Assembly: GCA_025349905.2 (NCBI GenBank)
Contig: MU625137.1
Span: 1 to 10,914, forward strand
Length of the DNA stretch: 10,914 nt
Direction: 5' to 3'
Source of the DNA: Blastocladiella britannica
Taxonomy: Eukaryota; Blastocladiomycota; Blastocladiomycetes; Blastocladiales; Blastocladiaceae
The position numbers were made by a program, and so were the translations under genes. Position 1 is the stretch's first letter. Each line of letters opens with the position of its first letter. Below the pieces are notes generated by a model. That model was not told where the DNA came from. It saw nothing but the letters and a program-made list of their open reading frames with translations, and made no database searches. Shown here one piece after another: positions 1 to 6,500 of the stretch.

Positions 1-136
1 GGCCTTTCCTTTTGGCGTGCCTGGTTAAGTTCAGGGTCGAGATCACGAGTTTCTGCTTTTCCGATGGATTTTTGGTTTGGTTGAATCAGATGTGCTCTTT
101 TAACTGCAACCAAAAACGCGCTTTATTAAAAAAAAT
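1..136 (+). promoter_or_regulatory. Upstream region of the Sm F gene, no gene seen
   Basis: This AT-rich stretch has no recognisable coding sequence. An open frame runs through it into the Sm F coding region from about position 12, but its translation resembles no family I know and is compositionally unlike the gene. It most likely holds the promoter and 5' leader of Sm F. A run of A at 128-135 lies just before the preferred start codon. A CCAAT pentamer at 197-201 falls inside the proposed first intron and is probably incidental. Confidence 0.4.
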
Positions 137-616
137 ATGTCGGTACGGCGTGCCATTTCATTCAAAGCATATTGGATCGCATAAGACTCACTTGGCCCAA
201 TATATTTATATGCAGTCCCACCAACCCGTCAACCCCAAGCCGTTTCTTACTGGTCTGCTCGGCCAGACGGTGGTTGCGCGCCTCAAATGGGGCATGGAGT
301 ACAAGGGCACGCTCGTGTCCTTTGACGAGTACATGAACTTTAAGGTACGACCCCCTATTGGCTTTTCGCTCGTTCGTTATGACGTTGACAATGATAAATT
401 ATGCAGCTCGACAAGACTGAGGAATTCATCAACGGCGCATCAGCAGGCGAGCTAGGCGAGGTTCTGATCCGGTACCGTTTACCACGTCTTTTGTTGTGAA
501 GGAAACCGCTGAGCAAAAGTATATACAGGTGCAACAATGTCCTCTTCATTCGCGGCGCCGAGAAACCGGCTGCACCAACCGAGGACGACGGCGATGTGGA
601 AATGACCGACTTGTAG
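137..616 (+). CDS. SNRPF: Small nuclear ribonucleoprotein F (Sm F)
   Basis: Sm F is one of seven Sm proteins forming the ring on U1, U2, U4 and U5 snRNAs in the nucleus. Preferred exons are 137-142, 216-344, 407-471 and 529-616 (TAG stop). The protein shows VNPKPFL, then the Sm1 motif (LKWGMEYKG...YMNFK) and Sm2 motif ([14 protein letters not shown]), and ends in an acidic tail ([11 protein letters not shown]). Length is about 95 residues against 86 for human Sm F. Introns 345-406 and 472-528 restore the family alignment exactly. Two starts are possible. The ATG at 210 gives [12 protein letters not shown] with T at -3. A spliced start (ATG TCG at 137-142, donor GTACGG, acceptor ATATGCAG at 215) gives [12 protein letters not shown] with A at -3 and an ACTCA branch-like motif, so I prefer it. 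The identity is nearly certain; the start is not. It converges on the BEM46-like gene, with 70 bp between the stop codons. Confidence 0.93.
143..215 (+). other. Candidate first intron of Sm F (73 nt)
   Basis: The sequence starts GTACGG, directly after ATG TCG, and ends TATATGCAG. That 3' end closely matches the next Sm F intron (AATTATGCAG). ACTCA lies at 186-190, 25 nt before the acceptor, where several other introns in this window carry the same word. The intron leaves phase 0 on both sides. Without splicing, translation would have to start at 210. Confidence 0.55.
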
Positions 617-642
617 ATTGGTTGTATGAATGGGCATCGTAT

Positions 643-648
643 TTTATT
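643..648 (-). terminator. Poly(A) signal AATAAA for the BEM46-like gene
   Basis: The minus strand reads AATAAA about 38 nt beyond the TAG stop at 687. It lies in the 70-bp spacer between two convergent genes. No canonical AATAAA is visible for Sm F on the plus strand in this spacer, so the spacer may act as a shared 3' processing region. Confidence 0.6.
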
Positions 649-686
649 CGATTGTATTGAGATGCAGCACGACAACAGACATGCGT

Positions 687-1819
687 CTACGGCAACGACC
701 CGGTTGGCGGCCACTTGATCTCGTCGCGCCAAAACGTGTGAATCGCATCAAAGTACCCCGGCTGCATCGGCGCGTCGTTATGGGTCCCCGCCGCAAACTC
801 GCGCCAGACGCGGTGCGTGGGATCGGAGTCGCTCTTCTTGGCGGTGGCCGCGTTCACCGCCGCCTCGTAGAGCCCGCGCATGTGGGCCGGAGGAATCAGC
901 TCGTCGCGCTTGGACGACAGGAACAGCATGGGCATGTCGCCGCGCACCGTGGCCAGCGATTTCGCGCTTGGCCATCGCTGGTGGCACAGGAATGTGAAGT
1001 GTCTCAGTCCTGGCATGACGCTCGGGATCAATTCGGGCTGTGTCCCAACACCAACATCAAAAGGCGTGAGATGTGACAACAAAAAAAAGGAAACATGAGA
1101 ACGCACAAGACTCAAAAAAGTGTTTTCGACCATCATGGCCGCAATCCGGTCTTGGTTCCGGGCCACCAGATCAATCGTGACCGCCCCACCAATGGACTGC
1201 CCGTACACAATGATCTTGCGGTCCTGGCACGCGGGGTGTGACTTGAGGTAGTCCAGGGCGGTTTGGGCATCGATCCGCATACCCTTTTCCGATGGCGAGC
1301 CCTCTGACAGCCCGTACCCACGGTAGCTCAGCATGAAAATGTTGCAGCGCAGAGTCCGGTACAGGATCTCGGCAATCGGGAGTCGATGGCCCATGTTGCC
1401 AGCGTTTGCCTTTACCATTTTTTATATGAGTTCCAGAGCACGTCCCAGGTCCAAATAAATTCAAAAGGACTCACATGAAGGTACAAGAGCGTCGGCCGAC
1501 GATCGAGCGCGGCCGTGTCCAAATCGTCCTCCATCATGGGCCGAATGTAGTACCCGCGGACCTTGACCCCGTCGGGCGTGGTCAGCGTCACGTCCTCGTA
1601 CGGCAGCTCGTACTTGGCCGGGTTGTCGACGTGTTCGCGCGACCCGGCGGGGAAGTCGGCCGGGTAAATCAGTTTGGTTTGGAACGCGACCAAGAACGTG
1701 GCCAGGGCCATGGGGACTGCCAAAAGCACCAGCGCCCACCCGGGTACGCGCGAGGTCAGGGCGCGGCCGGGCGCGGAGATCGTCGACCACAGAGTTGCCA
1801 GCGTCAGTGAGTTTGCCAT
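687..1819 (-). CDS. bem46: BEM46/ABHD13-family alpha/beta hydrolase, membrane anchored
   Basis: This is a putative serine hydrolase of the BEM46/ABHD13 family. Fungal BEM46 has been linked to polarity and ER/eisosome membranes, but its substrate is unknown. Exons (minus strand) are 1819-1475, 1409-1107 and 1037-687, giving 332 residues. A single hydrophobic segment at residues 28-46 suggests an N-terminal membrane anchor. The oxyanion region reads HANAGNMGHRLP (from residue 115), the nucleophile elbow GQSIGG puts Ser at about 187, the acid is Asp261 (KRDELIPP) and the histidine is His302 (GTHND), so the triad is complete. Introns are 1474-1410 (65 nt) and 1106-1038 (69 nt, a multiple of three without a stop). 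The start ATG is in good context (A at -3). The frame stays open upstream to 2020, but those residues look non-homologous. The gene follows the CDK10-like gene after only 34 bp. Confidence 0.93.
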
Positions 1820-1826
1820 TTTGTGG

Positions 1827-1832
1827 TTTATT
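1827..1832 (-). terminator. AATAAA between the CDK10-like stop and the BEM46 start
   Basis: The minus strand reads AATAAA 21 nt beyond the CDK10-like TAA stop and 8 nt before the BEM46-like ATG at 1819. If used for CDK10, cleavage would fall inside the BEM46 coding region, so the two transcripts would overlap. It also overlaps the TAA of a five-codon upstream reading frame (1845-1828, MLFQK). Function is inferred from position and motif only. Confidence 0.45.
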
Positions 1833-1853
1833 TTTGGAAGAGCATTCTTTTTG

Positions 1854-3464
1854 TTACATTTCCTCATGTTTCCGCTTGGACGCGCCGTGTGACACGCGAG
1901 AAACCCTCTGTCCCGACTGCGCTTGCTTAAGGATCGCTGCCAGTGGCTCGAATGCCAGTAAATCGTCCGGTCGGAACGCTTCTGCGGGTGGTCGGCCTGA
2001 GTACATTTCGTGAATTTCATTGCTCATGCAACACATGCGAAAAAAAAAAAAAAAAATGCATACCACCAGTGGCGAAATAGCGGTGATTCAAGGCCTCAGT
2101 TGCAGTGAATCTCACGTCCGGATTGTACCACAAGAGCCGACTGAGCAGATCGCGCGCGAGTTGCGAGACGTTGGCGTAGCGCGCGTGTATGGCGGGTGGG
2201 CCGCTGTTATACACAAAAAAAAATGGATGAGTATGCCACAGTCAAAAGCAAAAGTAATGGATTACCTGTACTCGGAGTCGTTGATGAGATGCGCGTTTGG
2301 GAGGTCGCGCCAGGTGGGCCATTGCAGCGAGGACGGAAGACCCAAGAGCCGGAAAATCAGGTGCAGCTGCTCGACCTCTTCCTTTCCGGGCATGATCGGC
2401 TGCTTGAGGAGCAGTTCGCCAAAGACGCACCCGGTGGACCACATGTCGACGGCCGTCGAATACGTGGTAGCGCCGAGCAAGAGCTCGGGTGCGCGGTACC
2501 TATTATGTATACATGAGTTGAAATGGACGGATCCAAGGGAAAAAGTGCAGATACCAGAGAGTGACAACCTTGGGGGTCATGGGCACGATGGGGAACGGGT
2601 ATCGTCGTGCCAGTCCGAAATCGGCTAGGTTGGTTGGAAGGAACCGTCAGCACATAAATCCAAAAGACAAAAGGAAATATATATACCAATCTTCAATACG
2701 CCATGCCGGTTCAACAACAGGTTAGCCAGCTTCAAGTCGCGATGAATGACCATTTGCGCGTGCAAGTACTGGATCCCGCGCAAGAACTGGAACGTCATGT
2801 TCTTGACCACGGCGTCGGGAAGCACGGTCGGGATCTGGTCCAGGATCTTGGCCAGGTCGCGCTCGCAGAGCTCCATGACCATAAAGATGTGGTCGCTGGG
2901 ACCACCCACCACCACGTCCTCGAGCGCAATCACGTTCTCGTGGTCCAGCTCGTGCAACAGCGCAATTTCGCGGTAGGCAGGGACCGAAAAGCCGTCGCCG
3001 TCACCGGCGGTCGGGTCGATCCGGATGCGCTTGACGGCAAACTCGTGGCCAGTAGAGCGTCTGTACCGAGGGCCTGCAGTGGTGGAACGGGCCGTGGTGG
3101 CTCCAGAGGGCGTTGCCACGGACACTGACGAAGAGGGAGGCGGCGGTGCGATTGGCGACGCAGCAGCAGACGAGGTCGAGCCAGTCGTCGAGGTCGCAGG
3201 GGCAGAAGAAGCGGCATGCGAAGCAGCGAGAGCGGCAGCAGCGGCGGCGGCGGCAACACGGTCCGTGATCCTAAAAACCTCGCCATAGGTGCCCTCGCCC
3301 AGGCGCTGTTCCTCGCGGAAATCGGTTATGTTGCGGCAGGTGCCCAGAAACGGCGCGGGCGGGACGCGTGAGTGCTTCAGGTCCACAAACACGACGGTAT
3401 CGGTGCTCTTGCTCCCATTACTGCCATTCGGTTGCGGTGGTGCTGGGTCGTGAGGGCGGCTCAT
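1854..3464 (-). CDS. CDK10: CDK10-like cyclin-dependent kinase (PITSLRE/CDK10 clade)
   Basis: A nuclear serine/threonine kinase of the CDK10/CDK11 clade; in animals CDK10 partners cyclin M. Exons (minus strand) are 3464-2687, 2624-2555, 2499-2266, 2203-2064 and 1996-1854, giving 454 residues. CDK10-like features are the GTCRNITDF lead-in, CERDLA and the T-loop [15 protein letters not shown]. The catalytic set is intact: glycine loop LGEGTYGEV (55-63), Lys145, SVPAYRE helix (161-166), HRDLK (Asp243), DFG (Asp261), T-loop Thr276. Introns are 2686-2625, 2554-2500, 2265-2204 and 2063-1997; the second splits the Trp codon of TLWYRAPE, which confirms it. The oddity is an insertion of about 68 residues (71-138, poly-Ala then Ser/Pro/Thr) between beta strands 2 and 3. 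Some features ([16 protein letters not shown]) resemble CDK11, so exact orthology needs a tree. The last intron has alternative acceptors. Confidence 0.85.
2040..2056. repeat. Homopolymer A17/T17 in CDK10-like intron 4
   Basis: Seventeen consecutive A on the plus strand appear as T17 on the coding strand, six bases after the GTATGC donor. It lies about 220 bp upstream of the BEM46 ATG. Such a tract is slippage-prone and, as poly(dA:dT), could exclude nucleosomes and serve the downstream gene's promoter. The latter is inference. Confidence 0.8.
3051..3254 (-). repeat. Low-complexity Ala/Ser/Pro insertion in the CDK10-like kinase
   Basis: This codes residues 71-138 of the kinase. It opens with eight consecutive alanines from GCN codons (3254-3231), followed by Ala/Ser/Thr/Pro-rich sequence, and ends just before [15 protein letters not shown]. 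It sits in the hairpin between beta strands 2 and 3, where a surface loop can tolerate expansion. The rest of the fold is intact, so this reads as genuine coding sequence, not an unspliced intron. Its GC-rich codons also argue against an intron. Confidence 0.75.
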
Positions 3465-3566
3465 TCTCTTTTGATTGAAATATGATGAGAGCTTCACAGC
3501 CTCAACCTCTCTCGTATTGCAACCCTTGGGACAACTCTGGGATTCAAAAATATATAATATATAAGA
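3465..3566. promoter_or_regulatory. 102-bp divergent promoter between CDK10-like and GCN2 genes
   Basis: This spacer separates the two start codons of divergently oriented genes, so both promoters and leaders must fit here or extend into the genes. It contains an A/T-only block at 3546-3564 (with ATATATAATATATAA) ending two bases before the GCN2 ATG. If that is a TATA box, it is too close to the ATG for conventional initiation upstream of the start codon. It may instead be a leader element. No GCN4-type TGACTCA site is seen here. Confidence 0.6.
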
Positions 3567-6500
3567 ATGGACGCGGACGCCATCGCCGAGCGCCAGATGC
3601 TCGAGGTCACCGCGATCCAGTCCATCTTCCACGACGAGTACTCGCCCCTCAAGCACCCGCCAAACCCATGGAAAGTCAAGGACCGCCGCCCGCCGCCGCC
3701 CTACTTTATGCTGCGTCTGAGACTTCCGTCCGACCCGGCCCTGGACGCCGTGCGTGCCCTGGCCCACCTCGACCTGCTGGTCAAATTCACCCTCAAGTAC
3801 CCCGACGACCCGCCTGACCTGTCCCTCGGCACCCACGCCGGCTTACCTGCGCACTTGCTGCCAACACTCCTGGCAGAGCTGCGCGCCAAGGCCCGAGAAC
3901 TGCGTGGCCAGGAAATGGTCTATGAGCTCGCGACTCTGGCGCAAGAATGGCTGGCCCGGCACCACACCATCCCCGTGCTCCCCGTCCCGCCCGGATCAGC
4001 GATTGCCGTCTCGTCGTACCAGCAGATGCAGTCTCGGCACGAGCACGAGCGCGAGGAGCGAGCGTCGCAGCAAGCGATTCTGGAAGAACAGCATCGCCGG
4101 GCTCAGGAAGAGGCTGCGCGCGCGACCTCGATCCAGCTCGACGCGCACCTGCAGCTCGAACTGGCCCGCCGAGAACGCGCGCGCGACGAAATGCGCAAGC
4201 GTAAGCGGCTCGAGTCCATCGGCGCCGCCATCCCGGGCCTCGCTTGGTACCAGCTGGAGGGCGTCATTGATCTCGGGACCCGTTTTGCGCTTGGACGCGC
4301 CGTCGCGCTCTCGCCCGACGATCCGGACTCGGCCGTCTTTGAGGCGCTGATGGTGGTGCGCCGGTTGTCTGAGTTGGATCCTGCAGGTCCAACCTTATCC
4401 TCGTCGTCCGCGTCGGAACGCCGATCAGCCCCCAGTCCCCCTACTCCCTTCACCTGTACGCGCCTTGTGTGCGTCGATACACGCTCTGAGCAGCCCGTGC
4501 TTGCTCATCTCGCGCGCACCTCGCATGCTATTGCCTCGACTCTTATTCAAGGTCTTCGCCCCTTGTCACTCACCTGCTCCTCGGCCACCTTCCATCCGCA
4601 CGTACGTCTGTCCTTTTTAGGTTTTTTTGCCTGGCTGTCAAAAGCATAACGACTCAAATAAACAGTTGCGTGTCCATTAGATATGCGTCCTCTACGATTT
4701 TTTGCTGCACCACGAGCAAAACGAGAGTGCAGGGATAAATGACGAAACCTGGTCGATCCTCGCGTTGGAAGAACCGGTTCTCACCGGCACATTGGCTCTG
4801 CTTCTCTCGCAATGTCGGCGCCTGGACATTGCCACCGCGTGCGTGTACACTGGCCAGCTGCTAGATGCGCTGGCCCACTTGCACGACACCACCGCCCACC
4901 ACTGCGTCGACCTCGAGCACATTCTGGTGACACCCACGGGCAACATCAAGCTCAGCTGTGCCAGCGCGGTGCTGGTGCGACGGCCGCCGCAGTGGCCAGA
5001 ACCGTGGTGCGCTGACGTGGACTCGCCGCGCGCCTGCGACGTGTTCCATGCCGCTGTCGCGTTTCTGGCAATGGTCGCTGGTGTCAAGGCTCTCGAGTGG
5101 TTCTCGCCCCTACAGGTGCTTGAAATGTGGCGCGGGCACCGTGAGAGCAAGCAGCCTGGTGCCGGTAGTGCCGGCGGCGGCAGTGGCAACACCAACAAAA
5201 GTTCAGCGCCGCTCACGGGCACGCGCTCATCGGGCCACTCGGCGCTGCACGTTCGGGAGGCGCACGATCTCATCATGCAGATTCCGACTTCCGTTCAGTC
5301 CACGCTGGTCGCCATGTTGACGCATGCCCCACGGCCCGTCACCCAGCTCGCCACGTACTTTAGCGCCGTCTCCCGGCGCATTCAGACCGTGACGCCCAAG
5401 ACCGGGCCGATGCTTGCCATCGATATGCTGGTACCGGCGCTTGGGGCCGAAGGAGGTGTGGGGAATGGGAGTTTCGGGACCCCGACCCTTGGCGCTTCGC
5501 CGTTTGGTGCGGTGCTCGGCGGTTTAGGTGCGACCGTCGCTGCCAACTCTGTCTCGCGTTACAAGACTGACTTTGAAGAGCTCGAGTACATTGGTCGGGG
5601 CGGGTATGTTTTTTCATTATTTTTTATAGGTTACTCAAAAGCTCACAACATACACTCTAGATTTGGCCAAGTCGTCAAGGCCCGGAACCGGCTGGACGGA
5701 CGCGTGTACGCCATCAAGACCGTACCCCTGTCACGCAGCTCGAACGACAACCGCAAGCTCTTGCGCGAGGTCCGCACCCTGTCGCGCCTCAACTCGTCGC
5801 GCTGCGTCCGCTACCACCAAGCGTGGGTTGAGGACGTGCGTGGGACCTGGGTAGAGGACTCGGCGTCCGACCCGAACGGGACCGACACTGCTGCTTCCCA
5901 TTCAACCGACGACGACGCATCGTCTGACTCGTCGGCCAGCGACAGCGATGAAGACCCGTTCAGCGCGTCGGCGCTGATTCGTGCGGCCGAACGCGGCGCC
6001 ATGCCCAGCACCAGTCCCGAGGACGATGCCGAGGGCGACGACTGGATCTCGTTTGACCGGTCCGCTTCGTTTGCGCGGTCCAAGCGAAGCAGCCGCCGTC
6101 GCCGCGGACTCCCGACTGGCAAGCGGCCCTCGAAACCCACTTCACCGCTGGCCGAGTCCGATCGCAGTAGTCTGAGCAGCAATAGCAGCAGCAGCGATAG
6201 CGAGGGCGGCAACGTCATCAAGGGGTTCTTTGTTGCCCCCGGCGAAACGTCATCTGACGATGCCGATTCTTCTTCGGCGGACGAGAGCAGCTGCAACGAC
6301 ACGGACGACTCTGACGACGACGATGACGATGACGATGTAAAGTCAGCGCCTGCCTCGCTTCGCGTGCCACAAGAAACAAAACGCAAGGGTGCACCTAGTG
6401 CTACCTCGACGCCCTCGGTGGTGGCAAGCAGTCCGCGCTCGCTGCTCGATCCCCGCGCCATGCGCGCGCTGCAGTCGGACGGGAGCCAAGGGCACGCAAC

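Noticed and set aside
12..209. Upstream in-frame extension of Sm F from position 12
   Set aside because: The 66 extra residues do not resemble Sm proteins and the region is AT-rich leader or intron sequence.
201..211. TATATTTATAT as a TATA box for Sm F
   Set aside because: It directly abuts the ATG at 210, too close for a TATA box, and is better explained as the 3' end of an intron.
2020..2628. 202-codon plus-strand open frame
   Set aside because: It crosses exons and introns of the CDK10-like gene in antisense and shows no domain.
4657..4662. AATAAA just before the acceptor of GCN2 intron 1 (and again at 10493-10498 in calnexin intron 1)
   Set aside because: Both are inside short AT-rich introns; premature polyadenylation is possible but nothing else supports it.
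4602..4680. Apparent break of GCN2 into two reading frames, as in a pseudogene
   Set aside because: GTACGT...TTAG bounds a 79-nt intron in phase 0 that joins FHPH to ICVLYDF; all GCN2 catalytic residues are intact.
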